Assembly (NCBI GenBank): GCA_016209895.1 | Contig: JACQVH010000050.1 | Coordinates: 1 to 36,979, forward strand | Length of the DNA: 36,979 nt | DNA from: Candidatus Hydrogenedentota bacterium | Lineage (GTDB): Bacteria; Hydrogenedentota; Hydrogenedentia; Hydrogenedentales; SLHB01 | Direction: 5' to 3' | Shown here: one piece after another, positions 23,007 through 31,866 of the stretch | How the letters are laid out: each line of letters starts with the position of its first letter | Position numbering within the stretch: position 1 is the first letter of the stretch | Notes under the pieces: generated by a model | Told to the model about the DNA's origin: nothing | Database searches by the model: none | What the model saw: only the letters and a program-made list of their open reading frames with translations | Translations under genes and position numbers: made by a program

Positions 23007-24092
23007 GTGACTGTCCCTATTTAAAGTAAAGTACGCGCGGAGGTTGCCTTCGACCATATGGTTCACGGTGAAGTGGTCGTGGACGAGGGCTTTGGCGTTG
23101 CGGGCAAGGGCCTCCGCGAGATTCTTGTCTCGGAAGAGGCGGACGATGGCCTGCGCGATGGCAGGCGGGTCCCGGGGCGGGGCGAGCAAGCCGGTGCGTT
23201 CGTGTTCGACCATTTCCGGGATGCCGCCGCCGGCCGTGGCGGCGATGGGCAGGCCACAAGCCATGGCATCGAGCACCGAGGTACCGAGGCCCTCCCACTT
23301 ACTGGACAATACGAAGGCGTCGAACGTGCGCATCAGGCGGGGGACATCTTCCCGATAGCCGAGCAAGTGTACGGAACGTTGCATGCCAAGCTGCGCGACC
23401 TGCGCTTCGAGCGCGGGTCGTAATTCTCCTTCTCCCGCAATAATCAAGTGGAGAGCGGACAACTCCTGGAGGATCTGCGGCATCGCTGCGATCAGGGTGG
23501 CGTGGTCCTTGTGATCCACGAGCGCCGCCACGTTGCCGAGCAGCGGCGCGTCCGCGGGCACCCCCAACTCTTTGCGCGGCAGCGGCGGAACGTCAAATCG
23601 TTTCGGGTCAATGCCGCTGTGCACGACGGAAATCCGGGCCGGGTCCACGCCAAAGTTCCGCAAGATCCCGGCGACACATTCCGAAATGGCGATGATGCGG
23701 TCCGGACTGCGGTATTTCCAGCGGTTCAGCCAATTCGAATTCGGCGCAAAATCCACGCGCCGCGACACCACGACTTTCCCATACCCGGCCAGCGCCCGTG
23801 CCAGACACGCGTACGTGTGAGCGTGGCTCGTGTGGGCATGCAGAATATCAATCCGGTGCTGGCGGACTGTCGCCGCCAGTTTGGCCACTGTCCACAAATC
23901 GAGCTCACCCACAAAGGTGGCTTCGATACGAGGCACGTCGCCGACGCCGTGGTCCGCGGAAAGGAAACGGGAATCGGGCCGGCCCGCAAGCACGACGTGA
24001 TGTCCACGGTCGACGAGGCCGCGAATCAAGTAGCTGGCCTGTTGTTCACCGCCGCGCCAGCCCAGTTGTTCGTCAATGTGCAAGACGTTCAC
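22995..24092 (-). CDS. GT4-family glycosyltransferase
   Basis: The 365-residue protein is a GT-B retaining glycosyltransferase. N-terminal half: VNVLHIDEQLGWRGGEQQAS (acceptor side) and DILHAHTSHAHTYA. C-terminal half: VVHSGIDPKRFD, AALVDHKDHATLIAAM, LIIAGEGELR and SSKWEGLGTSVLDAMACG, where the usual E-x7-E ends in Asp. The start is a GTG at 24090-24092 with GAGGT six bases ahead; it overlaps the preceding glycosyltransferase by 20 bases. The last ten residues (TLNRDSHEWH) and the stop are encoded by the adjacent inverted-repeat element, so the natural end has been replaced. It probably builds lipopolysaccharide or exopolysaccharide. Confidence 0.88.
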   Translation of the reverse strand: MNVLHIDEQLGWRGGEQQASYLIRGLVDRGHHVVLAGRPDSRFLSADHGVGDVPRIEATFVGELDLWTVAKLAATVRQHRIDILHAHTSHAHTYACLARALAGYGKVVVSRRVDFAPNSNWLNRWKYRSPDRIIAISECVAGILRNFGVDPARISVVHSGIDPKRFDVPPLPRKELGVPADAPLLGNVAALVDHKDHATLIAAMPQILQELSALHLIIAGEGELRPALEAQVAQLGMQRSVHLLGYREDVPRLMRTFDAFVLSSKWEGLGTSVLDAMACGLPIAATAGGGIPEMVEHERTGLLAPPRDPPAIAQAIVRLFRDKNLAEALARNAKALVHDHFTVNHMVEGNLRAYFTLNRDSHEWH

Positions 24093-25227
24093 GATGGACC
24101 TCGAGAGCTTGATGGTATGCGTCGAGCGTACGTCGGGCAAATACTTGCACGGTGAAATCACGCAAGACGCGGCGGCGTCCCGCTTCGCCGAGTTTATGTC
24201 TAAGTTCGCGGTCTCGGAGCAGGCTCCGCAGGGCCTCGGCCAGCGGCTCGGCCGTGCCGGCAGGTACTACCAGACCATCCTCGCCGTCCGTCACAATCTC
24301 CGTCAGTCCGCCGTAGTCGGAAGCGACGACCGGCTTCTCGGCGGCCATCAACTCTTTCAAGCTGAACGAGGAAGTGTCGCAATCAATCGAAGGCTGGACG
24401 CCGATGTCAATGGCCTGCAGACAGTACGGCATATCCTCGCGAAAGCCGGCAAAGTTAACGATCGCGCCAATGCCATAAGTTTGCGCTAACTGCCGGAGAC
24501 GATCCTCGGCTTCGCCCCGGCCAAGAACCAGTATGCGCAACTGCGGGAAATCCTTGGTGAGAATTCCCGCCGCCTGAAAAAGAAATTCGTGTCCTTTCGC
24601 CGGCACCAAGCGCGCCACAATGCCGCAGACCGTCTGTTCCGGCGTGTAGCCGAATTCTGAACGTGCTTGCCGACCTTGTGCTTCATCGGGATGGAACAAG
24701 TCGGCATCCACTCCATTATGAATGGACACCATGCGGACCGGATCAAAAGCGGGATGCGCCGCGAGCACTCTGCGTACATAGTCGCAGACAATGATTTCGA
24801 AGTCCGTCCATTCGCGGTTGAGCACGCGGTTGGGCCAGTTATTCTTGACGGGGTAGGTGTTGTGGCGAGTCCGCACCACACAAGCGCGTCCCGCTTTGCC
24901 GGGATTGGCCAAAGCGCAAATCCAGTGGTCTTGGGAACCGTTGGTGTGCACGATATCGGGGCGCGTCTCCCGGAGGTACGATCTCATCTGGCGATAATCG
25001 CGCCACCACACCAGCGGCCGGAGCCCTCCGCGGAATTCGAAATGATCGTGAACCAAACACCCGATCTGGCGGGCGCGTTCGACCAGCACGCTGTCTCGCT
25101 TGCAGCCGATGGTGACCTGATGCCCCTGCCCCATTAGCTCGTGAGCCAGGTTTGTGACGTAGCGGACTTGTCCGCCGCCTTTGAGGTGCGGGTCCGTAAT
25201 AAGAATTTTCAGAGGTCGGTCCGTCAC
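24073..25227 (-). CDS. GT4-family glycosyltransferase
   Basis: This 384-residue GT-B enzyme opens with PLKILITDPHLKGGGQVRYV, where the glycine-rich loop binds donor phosphates. Further on are SIHNGVDADLFHPDE, IVARLVPAKGHEFLFQAAGI, LVLGRGEAEDRL and SSFSLKELMAAEKPVVASD, the C-terminal donor site. The GTG start at 25225-25227 has GGATGACGA just before it. The two glycosyltransferases are coupled by overlap and likely act in sequence on one glycan. A 127-base gap separates this gene from the small gene upstream. Sugar specificity is unknown. Confidence 0.88.
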   Translation of the reverse strand: MTDRPLKILITDPHLKGGGQVRYVTNLAHELMGQGHQVTIGCKRDSVLVERARQIGCLVHDHFEFRGGLRPLVWWRDYRQMRSYLRETRPDIVHTNGSQDHWICALANPGKAGRACVVRTRHNTYPVKNNWPNRVLNREWTDFEIIVCDYVRRVLAAHPAFDPVRMVSIHNGVDADLFHPDEAQGRQARSEFGYTPEQTVCGIVARLVPAKGHEFLFQAAGILTKDFPQLRILVLGRGEAEDRLRQLAQTYGIGAIVNFAGFREDMPYCLQAIDIGVQPSIDCDTSSFSLKELMAAEKPVVASDYGGLTEIVTDGEDGLVVPAGTAEPLAEALRSLLRDRELRHKLGEAGRRRVLRDFTVQVFARRTLDAYHQALEVHRERLAH

Positions 25228-25354
25228 TCGTCATCCAGACTCGCTTCGGCGGCGTATCTCGGAATCCACGTGGAATTCCCCTCGGACTGGGTAAGCAAAG
25301 GTTAGCATTCACCTGGACACATTACAAGATAGGAGAGTCAAGCAGAGAGTCGAA

Positions 25355-25588
25355 TTAGGGGCGATTACTTTGGTCTTGGTCAGGATTAGAAACGTGTTCC
25401 GCGCTCGGAGTCAGGACCTCGATGGAGTCGCCTTCCGGCGGAGGCGAAGTAGGGGCGGCGTAGACTTGGAGCAGTTCGGAAACCTTCTTGCTGGCATCAT
25501 CGAGAAGACCGAGGGCTTGGTCCAGTTCCGTATCAATGCTCTCCAAATCGTCTCGGCGATGAATGACGATCTTCTCTTTTCTAGCCAT
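25355..25588 (-). CDS. small acidic helical protein of unknown function
   Basis: The 77-residue product begins MARKEKIVIHRRDDLESIDT, then a helix likely to form a coiled coil (ELDQALGLLDDASKKVSELL), and a disordered Pro/Ser-rich tail. GAAGGA lies 13 bases before the ATG, and the gene follows the HDOD gene by 24 bases on the same strand. The codon pattern resembles its neighbours, so it is plausibly real, but I recognise no family. Confidence 0.5.
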   Translation of the reverse strand: MARKEKIVIHRRDDLESIDTELDQALGLLDDASKKVSELLQVYAAPTSPPPEGDSIEVLTPSAEHVSNPDQDQSNRP

Positions 25589-25612
25589 GGTCGGACAGGT
25601 TCCTTCGTCGGT

Positions 25613-26494
25613 TTAGAAGGCCGGCGCGGGCGTCGCGGACAATTCCGCTTTGAACCCGGACAGCACGAGAAACCGGTCGTCGCTTTCGATAGGGTTCGTG
25701 GTCTTATCGAGGAGTCGCCAGGTCGGCTCGTCCACACAGGACTGGTGGCCGCCGGAAATGTCCTCGGAAAACCGATCATGCGCCGCCAGATTAGCAATCC
25801 GCACGATGGCAGCGAGCCGGGGGTCTTTGGCTTTCGCCAAGAGGGCCTCCTCGGTGGTGTGGTGGTACCAGAGGGCGTCTGCCAGTGTTTCCGGCAGGTT
25901 CCAGTAACGGGCTAAGGCGGCGGCGGCATCGGCATGATTGAAGCCGAATTTCGCCTCTTCGGCCGCGCAGAGTTTCTCGGAGGCTCCGCCGGACTGGCGG
26001 TAAACCTCGGTGTACGACTTGCCAAGTTGCCGCCAGAGCAGCATTTTCCCGATGTCGTGCAGCAATCCGCCAATAAAGTCCTCACCGTGCATCGGCAACT
26101 TGAGGTGACTACCGAGCTTTCTCGCCAAGGCCGCCACGGTCACGGAATGGTTCCACAGTGACTGCACCCACAGGTGTTCCATGCGGTCGTTCTGGAGGGT
26201 GCTGAACACTGAAATACCGAGGACGATATTCCGGACTTCGCGCACGCCCAAGATCACGAGCGCAAGCTTTAGCGTGCCCACATATTGCTTCATCCCGTAA
26301 TAGGGCGAATTGCTTACGCGCAGTATCTTGGCGGTTAGCGCGGGGTCACGCTGCACGGTCTCGCCGATCTCCGCCATGGCGGTCGTAGGGTCCGAGGTCA
26401 GTCGCAACACATCGGCGACTACTTCGGGAATAGCGGGCAGGTCGCCGGCGCGCGAAACGACCCTCTCTAATCGTTGTAGATGTTCTTGCTTCAC
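25613..26494 (-). CDS. HDOD-domain signalling protein
   Basis: HDOD proteins resemble HD phosphohydrolases and occur in signalling output, but most lack catalysis. In this 293-residue protein the domain spans about 12-215: DLPAIPEVVADVLRLTSDP, LTAKILRVSNSPYYGMKQ, WNHSVTVAALARKLG and LLHDIGKMLLW, where the H-D pair is retained. The GTG start at 26492-26494 is backed by GAGGAA. It follows the universal stress gene by 18 bases in a likely operon with hisBH, an unusual grouping. The signal it responds to is unknown. Confidence 0.9.
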   Translation of the reverse strand: MKQEHLQRLERVVSRAGDLPAIPEVVADVLRLTSDPTTAMAEIGETVQRDPALTAKILRVSNSPYYGMKQYVGTLKLALVILGVREVRNIVLGISVFSTLQNDRMEHLWVQSLWNHSVTVAALARKLGSHLKLPMHGEDFIGGLLHDIGKMLLWRQLGKSYTEVYRQSGGASEKLCAAEEAKFGFNHADAAAALARYWNLPETLADALWYHHTTEEALLAKAKDPRLAAIVRIANLAAHDRFSEDISGGHQSCVDEPTWRLLDKTTNPIESDDRFLVLSGFKAELSATPAPAF

Positions 26495-26512
26495 AACTTC
26501 CTCACGTTGCCG

Positions 26513-27352
26513 CTAGCGGGCCAAGAGTAACGGACACGGCGCACGGTTCATGGCATACGCGGTGGTGCTGCCGACCACCAATTCTCGGACTTTGGTGTGC
26601 CCGTATGCGCCCATCACGAGCAGGTCCGCCTTGCATTCCTTGGCGTAGGCCACGATCGCCTCGCTGGGATCGCCGCTGCGCAGAACGTAGTTCACGACCA
26701 CGTCGTGAGCCTCCAAATACGCGCGCGCCTCGTCCAAATGCGTCTCGGCTTTCTTCTCTCCGACACACAACACTTCCAGTCCGGCTTGCCAGTCCACGCT
26801 TACCGAGGCCGCGACCTGCAGCGCGTTTCGCGCATGCTGGGAACCGTCGTACGCAATCATGAATCGGTCTCCGCCCGGAACCGGCGTGGCCGTGACCAAG
26901 ACGGGCCGAGTGCTCCGGCGAACCACCGCCTCGGTGGTCGAGCCCACCAAACCCTCGAGCCACTCGGTGTGCTCGCCGCCCCGACCCATCACGATCAAAT
27001 CCGCAAGTTCGCTCTTCTCCAGGATAGACCGGATCACAATGCCGGTGACGAGGCTCGCCTCGTGAGTGACCTCCAATTCGCTGCACGTCTTTTTGAAGCT
27101 GTCGAGAGCGGTCTTACCCCGTTCCTCGAGTATGAGCGAGATATTGCCCTGGTAATTCACGTACGGGGCGGTGCCGAGCGAGGCCGAAATATCCCGCAGG
27201 AAAGGCCCTTCGAGCAGTTTGATGTCAATCACGTGCAGACCGTGAAGGGTCGCGTTGTAACGCTTTGCCGCGGCGGCCGCATATTGTACCCCGATCATCG
27301 CCGCCGAACTGCCGTCGGTGGGTACCAGAATATGTTTGATCACTGGGGACAT
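26513..27352 (-). CDS. tandem-domain universal stress protein
   Basis: The 279-residue protein carries two UspA domains (about 4-145 and 153-279). Each begins with a strand and a D-x-S/D-G-S loop (LVPTDGSSAAM; FMIAYDGSQHARNAL) and ends with the ATP-binding G-x2-G-x9-G-S/T motif (GRGGEHTEWLEGLVGSTTEA; GAYGHTKVRELVVGSTTA). Such proteins bind ATP and aid survival in stress; the exact role varies. It overlaps hisH by 13 bases, so it is translated together with histidine biosynthesis genes. Confidence 0.93.
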   Translation of the reverse strand: MSPVIKHILVPTDGSSAAMIGVQYAAAAAKRYNATLHGLHVIDIKLLEGPFLRDISASLGTAPYVNYQGNISLILEERGKTALDSFKKTCSELEVTHEASLVTGIVIRSILEKSELADLIVMGRGGEHTEWLEGLVGSTTEAVVRRSTRPVLVTATPVPGGDRFMIAYDGSQHARNALQVAASVSVDWQAGLEVLCVGEKKAETHLDEARAYLEAHDVVVNYVLRSGDPSEAIVAYAKECKADLLVMGAYGHTKVRELVVGSTTAYAMNRAPCPLLLAR

Positions 27353-27975
27353 GCCGTCGTCAGTTCACCGAAGGCTTTCACCATTTTCAGACCGACCGTC
27401 TGGCTCTTTTCCGGGTGAAACTGCATACCAAAGACGTTATCCTTGCCGACCACCGCGGCGAAGTCAACTCCATGGTTGGCGGTCGCTAGGATCACACTTC
27501 GGTCGGCCGGCACCGGATAGTAGCTGTGAATGAAATAAACGTAGGGGTGGGGTCCCAGTCCCGACAACATTGCGCAAGTTCCTTCGTCCGCGACACGTAG
27601 TTCATTCCAACCCATGTGCGGCACTTTGAGTCCGGTGGAACGTCCATCGGGAAAACGGATACACCGTCCCCGGAACACGGCCAGACCGGGACTCGGCTCG
27701 CCTTCGTCACTGCCTTCGAACAGAAGCTGCATTCCAACACAAATGCCCAGAAAGGGTTTTCCGCTCCGGATGGCGGCGTGTATCGGACCCACCAAGCCGC
27801 GTTGCTCCAGTCCTTCATAGCAGTCTTTGAACGCGCCATCACCGGGCAGCACCACGGCCTCCGCCCGTTCGATCTCGGACGGGTTATGAGTCACGGCCGC
27901 CGGGAAGCCGGCATTCTGAAAACCCTTGAGTGCGCTGCCCAAATTGCCTACGCCATAATCCACGATGGCAATCAC
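27340..27975 (-). CDS. hisH: imidazole glycerol phosphate synthase, glutaminase subunit
   Basis: HisH releases ammonia from glutamine for HisF in histidine synthesis. The 211-residue length is normal. The class I amidotransferase triad is Cys79 (PFLGICVGMQLLFEGS), His187 and Glu189 (FGMQFHPEKSQ). The oxyanion strand VVLPGDGAFK and the HisH-typical KVPHMGWNEL (118-127) are present. A GTG start overlaps the hisB stop by four bases (GTGA). No hisF lies in this window. Confidence 0.96.
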   Translation of the reverse strand: MIAIVDYGVGNLGSALKGFQNAGFPAAVTHNPSEIERAEAVVLPGDGAFKDCYEGLEQRGLVGPIHAAIRSGKPFLGICVGMQLLFEGSDEGEPSPGLAVFRGRCIRFPDGRSTGLKVPHMGWNELRVADEGTCAMLSGLGPHPYVYFIHSYYPVPADRSVILATANHGVDFAAVVGKDNVFGMQFHPEKSQTVGLKMVKAFGELTTACPQ

Positions 27976-28562
27976 GCTTCCAACATTCCTTTCGTAGACG
28001 GGATTTCTTTCACGCGCGGGTCAATGCGAACGGCTTGGGCCAGCGCCCGGGCGAAAGCCTTGAACATCGCCTCGACACAGTGGTGCACATTCGACCCGTA
28101 GTGCAGCCGAAAGTGCAACGTCGAGCGGCTATGCACTGCGAAGGCCCGGAAAAACTCCTCCGTCAACTCGGCATCGAAGGCGCCAATCTTGCTCTTGGGC
28201 AATTCGGCGTGAAAGACCAGAAACGGCCTTCCGCTCAAGTCGATCGAGACCTCGGCGAGCGCCTCGTCCATGGGTATGCAGGCCTGGCCAAAACGCGCCA
28301 ATCCCTTCATGTCTCCCAGGGCCTGAAGCACCGCCTTGCCGAGGCAAATCCCGACGTCTTCCACGGTGTGATGCGCATCCACCTCGAGATCGCCCCGCGC
28401 CGTGACGGAGAGATCCATCAGTCCGTGACGAGCCACGTGGTCAAGCATGTGGTCCAAGAACCCGATCCCGGTATTGACCTCGGCCCGACCGGAGCCGTCC
28501 AATACCGCGGCCACTTGAATCTGGGTCTCGGCGGTCTGCCGCGTAATCTCAGCCTTGCGCAT
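27972..28562 (-). CDS. hisB: imidazoleglycerol-phosphate dehydratase
   Basis: HisB removes water from imidazole glycerol phosphate, the sixth step of histidine synthesis. The 196-residue protein is the monofunctional form, without the phosphatase domain. Manganese-binding histidine motifs are visible: GFLDHMLDHVARHG, DAHHTVEDVGI and NVHHCVEAMFKAFARAL. The start (RKAEITRQTAETQIQV) and end match the family. It lies 17 bases after the metallophosphoesterase gene and is coupled to hisH. Confidence 0.97.
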   Translation of the reverse strand: MRKAEITRQTAETQIQVAAVLDGSGRAEVNTGIGFLDHMLDHVARHGLMDLSVTARGDLEVDAHHTVEDVGICLGKAVLQALGDMKGLARFGQACIPMDEALAEVSIDLSGRPFLVFHAELPKSKIGAFDAELTEEFFRAFAVHSRSTLHFRLHYGSNVHHCVEAMFKAFARALAQAVRIDPRVKEIPSTKGMLEA

Positions 28563-28579
28563 AAATGCCCATTCTCAGC

Positions 28580-29305
28580 TTATCTTCCAAGAAACAGTCG
28601 CTCCGCCAGGAAGCGAGGGAGCCCCTCGGATATGATGCGTTCGGCGGCGGCCTGAATCGGATACTCGACACGCACCAACTCATACTCATTCTTCTCAGTA
28701 TCCAACAAGCCGAACGCGGCCCGCGGGTCTCCGTCGCGGGGCTGCCCGACCGAACCGGGATTGATAAAAAAACGCTTGCCGCCCGCCAGGTCGAACTTCG
28801 ACTCATCGTCCACGGTGTACACGCCGTCCGTGGAGAATATACCCGGGCTGTGGGTGTGTCCGAAGAAACACAGCGTTCGGTTCTTCTCTTCGAGAAACGT
28901 CATATGGGGCAACACGTCCTCCCAGGAAAAGAGGTACGAATCGCGATCGGACGGGGCGCCATGTACCCCGATAAAGTCGTCGAACTCAAAGTAGTCCGGC
29001 AATTCCTTAATCCATTGGAGATTGGTCGGCGAAAGGTGTTCCCGCGTCCAGAGGGCCGCCGAGAGGGCAATCGGGTTGAATCCCCAGGGTTCCTCCAATC
29101 CACACGCCACCGCATCATGGTTGCCGCAAATGGTGGGAATCTGTCGTGCTCGCATGCGATCGGCGCATTCGTTGGGGCTGGCATTATATCCCACGACGTC
29201 CCCGAGACAGACCACCTGGTCTACCCCCAAGTTGTCAATCTTTTCGAGCGCGGCATCGAGTGCTTCCAGATTGGCGTGCAGATCAGAAATGATTGCGTAT
29301 CTCAA
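28580..29305 (-). CDS. metallophosphoesterase (YfcE/MJ0936-like)
   Basis: The 241-residue protein has the calcineurin-like metal motifs in order: D8-L-H10 in AIISDLHANLEAL, G-D36 in VVCLGDVVGYN, GNHDAV, then VHGAPS and FFGHTHSPG. These bind two metals and hydrolyse phosphomonoesters or diesters; the substrate is not predictable. The start is a TTG at 29303-29305 with GTGAGGA upstream and the typical M-R-Y-A-I-I-S-D opening. It probably heads the transcription unit with hisB and hisH. Confidence 0.9.
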   Translation of the reverse strand: MRYAIISDLHANLEALDAALEKIDNLGVDQVVCLGDVVGYNASPNECADRMRARQIPTICGNHDAVACGLEEPWGFNPIALSAALWTREHLSPTNLQWIKELPDYFEFDDFIGVHGAPSDRDSYLFSWEDVLPHMTFLEEKNRTLCFFGHTHSPGIFSTDGVYTVDDESKFDLAGGKRFFINPGSVGQPRDGDPRAAFGLLDTEKNEYELVRVEYPIQAAAERIISEGLPRFLAERLFLGR

Positions 29306-29583
29306 TCTCGAAAATCCTCACCGCCCCACTTGGTCGCGCCGGGCTTCCACCGCACCTGACGCGGACAGCAACGTGGCGCAAATCCTCCGTTGGCACGAAA
29401 AACCTCCCATCAGATACGAACCACCTTTCATCCCTTCCGTATCGCTAGCGGTCCCCGCAAGTCAGGTCCATCAACTCTCCCGTCGGTGCCCGGGTATTGT
29501 GCACTTAGGCTGCCGTGCGAATCAAGCCACACCTCACTGGCCCTGCCGACCGGCCCGCGATGCAGTGGACCAACCCCTCGGCA
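29306..29583. other. 278-base intergenic stretch, nothing recognised
   Basis: No convincing gene, RNA or terminator was seen between the DUF2723-like gene and the metallophosphoesterase gene. It should contain the promoter of the latter. A short GTCAGGTCC resembles part of the SRP RNA core, but the rest of that motif is absent. Confidence 0.4.
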
Positions 29584-31866
29584 TCAGGACCCCAGATACG
29601 GGGCCGTTCCCGAAAAACCCCGAAACTGGGGACTGGACTGTCTCAAGAGACTGAACCTGCCATCGTTGTGTAATTGCTCCCAAAGCATCATCGGGGCGGT
29701 CTGCCCGACGTTAACCAGCGCGGCCAAGTTGGTACGGGCCCGGCCCAAGTCGCCGATCTGAGCCAAAGCCGCGGCCTGTTGATAGAGAGAGTCCATATCT
29801 CCTGGGTTCCGCGCCAGAATCGTGTCATACCCTCGAATAAGAACCACGAGTTCGTCGGCTTCCCAGAGTTTCATCGCCAAGTTCTTGCACGCTTCGTGGT
29901 TCGGCGAACCGGCGTCCGACTCGAGTAGTTGGCCGAACTCCGATTCGAGCGCGCAGCGCGTCAAGTCTTCCCGAAGAATCTGGCTGACATCCGGGGCAGT
30001 GCGGCTGGGAGACAAGAGTTGCAGGTAGGCGCTGATGGTTTCGCCTGCCAGCCTCCCGTCACCCAGGCGCGCGGCGGCCCGTGAGATCGCCAGACGCGGC
30101 TGGGGGTCCAGGGGACTCAACGAGGCCGCCAATTCTGCGTAGCGCAAGGCGGCCGCGCTTTGTCCCTGGTCCCGAGCGCACTCCGACAAAGGCAAGAGTA
30201 CTTGTGTGAAAGCGGTTTGCACACCCGGATCACGGACGCCCGCAATCTCCGTCAGAAGATTACCCAGCCGAGATTGGACGTTCTCCGGCGAAGGTCTATC
30301 CGTTCGTGGGTAACAGAGCAGAAAACCCAACACTTGCGCGCGCGCGGTCAGCCACGGCGACTTCAGCCCTACCAGACAGATGGGCCGGCGCGCGCAATTA
30401 TCGCGAATGAAGTCCCATAAGGCCAAGTCCTGCAGGTCGGCCGGGTGAGCCATCGTTTGATCAAGACGTTCATACACTTGCCGAACTTCAAACGGTCGTT
30501 CCTGCTCCCAGCGGGTCCAAGCGTTCTCGTCGGGAAAGGCTTCAGAGAGCACCGCCGCGCCGGCCATAACCGTTGTAAGTCGGCGCCGCTTAAACGGGTC
30601 TTGAAGCGCCTGGCTATCGAAGATGATGATGTTTTCGCCGGAAGGTTCAGCCGGCTGCGCGGTCAGCAGGAGGGACGTCAGCCGCGAGTCGCCGCTGATG
30701 AGAAACGCATTCTTCGGACAATCGCGGAGGATGTCTGCGCTAAGCTGTTCGCCGATCGAATGTTTCCTCGTGGGTGCAGAGGCGCGGGCGTTGTTCAATG
30801 CGATCAACACCACGATCACGATCGCAACGAGTCGCTTCGGGCGCGAGCGGGGATGGCGCAACGTCAAGGCGGTAAGCAGCGTCAAGCCGCAGGCCGTAAA
30901 CAGGGCGACCATGGCCAGTGCGACCAGACGCGGCGCCTCGAAATCCACCATCTGGTTTTCGGGTGTCACCGGATTTGTGAGAAATGGCAAAAAGGGTCCG
31001 AGCGTGACGAAGACGAACGCGCAGACCAAGGCCGGCGCGCGGGAGACGGGCCGAACGCATAAATAAGTCCCACAAAGGGCAAGCACGAGCAGCAGGGGGG
31101 CGAGTTCGACGGTCAGGTCTTGGGCAAAACCGAATTTGGGCGCGGCACCCCCAAGAACAGGATAGGGAGAATTCAAGGCATGGGACAGGAATTCCCGAAG
31201 GGACTCGCCGGAAGTAAACGCATAGGCTAGCGGCATGATCGCCCCCAGCACGAACCCCGCAACCATGAACAAGATGATTCGCGGTCCCGACGACGCGGCC
31301 GGTTTAGTCAGTATCGTAGCGCCGACAAGAAGCACGAGAAACACGCCAAAAGCGGGGTGATTCGCCGAGGCCAGTCCCGCACTTAGCGCCGACGCCGTGA
31401 GCCAATGGGAACGGGCCTGTGGTTGGAGTCCCAGCAACAGGAAAGCGATGGACAAAAGGGCCAGCAGGACGGTAAGCGTAGTGGGTCCGGCGGCGGTTCC
31501 GGCATAGGTCATCAACGGCACGGTTGCGAAAAGCAACCCCGCAGCGACACCCGCAAATATGGCCTCGACCGTGGAGACCATTGCCCGTGCCAAGGTGGCG
31601 GCGAGGAACGCGAGCGTCCCGCTTGCCAACGCCCCGAGAATCGCCGAGAGCACGTTCAGACGCCAGGGCGGCGACCCGATCGGACATTGCAGCGCAAGTT
31701 GAGCGAGCCACGATGAAAGCAAGGGAACCTGAAGCACGGGGCGATTCTGGAGGAGATAGCCCTGCCATGGTCCGAACACCACACCCGGACCAAGTCGGGA
31801 GAACAACCAGATCCCCGCCATCAGCGTCGTACACAAGGCCGCGACTGATTGCGGCCAAATGATCAT
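29584..31866 (-). CDS. DUF2723-like polytopic membrane protein with C-terminal repeat region
   Basis: From the ATG at 31864-31866, which overlaps the preceding gene's stop by four bases, the protein has 760 residues. The first 390 or so hold about ten hydrophobic segments, with WLFSRLGPGVVFGPWQGYLL and SANHPAFGVFLVLLVGATIL as landmarks; the layout resembles DUF2723 and GT-C-type transferases. The C-terminal half is soluble, with helix pairs resembling TPRs (AALRYAELAASLSPLDPQPR; GYDTILARNPGDMDSLYQQA). It may transfer a lipid-linked sugar, like other GT-C proteins, but catalytic residues cannot be named. Confidence 0.75.
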   Translation of the reverse strand: MIIWPQSVAALCTTLMAGIWLFSRLGPGVVFGPWQGYLLQNRPVLQVPLLSSWLAQLALQCPIGSPPWRLNVLSAILGALASGTLAFLAATLARAMVSTVEAIFAGVAAGLLFATVPLMTYAGTAAGPTTLTVLLALLSIAFLLLGLQPQARSHWLTASALSAGLASANHPAFGVFLVLLVGATILTKPAASSGPRIILFMVAGFVLGAIMPLAYAFTSGESLREFLSHALNSPYPVLGGAAPKFGFAQDLTVELAPLLLVLALCGTYLCVRPVSRAPALVCAFVFVTLGPFLPFLTNPVTPENQMVDFEAPRLVALAMVALFTACGLTLLTALTLRHPRSRPKRLVAIVIVVLIALNNARASAPTRKHSIGEQLSADILRDCPKNAFLISGDSRLTSLLLTAQPAEPSGENIIIFDSQALQDPFKRRRLTTVMAGAAVLSEAFPDENAWTRWEQERPFEVRQVYERLDQTMAHPADLQDLALWDFIRDNCARRPICLVGLKSPWLTARAQVLGFLLCYPRTDRPSPENVQSRLGNLLTEIAGVRDPGVQTAFTQVLLPLSECARDQGQSAAALRYAELAASLSPLDPQPRLAISRAAARLGDGRLAGETISAYLQLLSPSRTAPDVSQILREDLTRCALESEFGQLLESDAGSPNHEACKNLAMKLWEADELVVLIRGYDTILARNPGDMDSLYQQAAALAQIGDLGRARTNLAALVNVGQTAPMMLWEQLHNDGRFSLLRQSSPQFRGFSGTAPYLGS

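Larger units (their letters stand above)
22715..23025. mobile_element. 311-bp non-autonomous inverted-repeat element (MITE/REP-like), nested
   Basis: The element is bounded by perfect 19-bp inverted repeats TTTAAATAGGGACAGTCAC (22715-22733) and its complement (23007-23025). Inside the left end is a perfect 20-bp hairpin (22723-22767). Next comes a 23-bp inverted repeat beginning GAATGGCACTAAGTTAAG (22768-22790, complement at 22984-23006) that encloses a core of about 190 bp. The GTGACTGTCCC 11-mer flanks the inner repeat on both sides, as if one palindromic element had received another. No transposase is encoded. The ends give both convergent neighbours their stop codons. Mobility is inferred from structure only. 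Confidence 0.75.

Noticed and set aside
29306..29583. SRP-like GTCAGGTCC string suggesting an ncRNA
   Set aside because: The following GGAAGGAAGCAGC part of the SRP core is missing and no matching helices were found.
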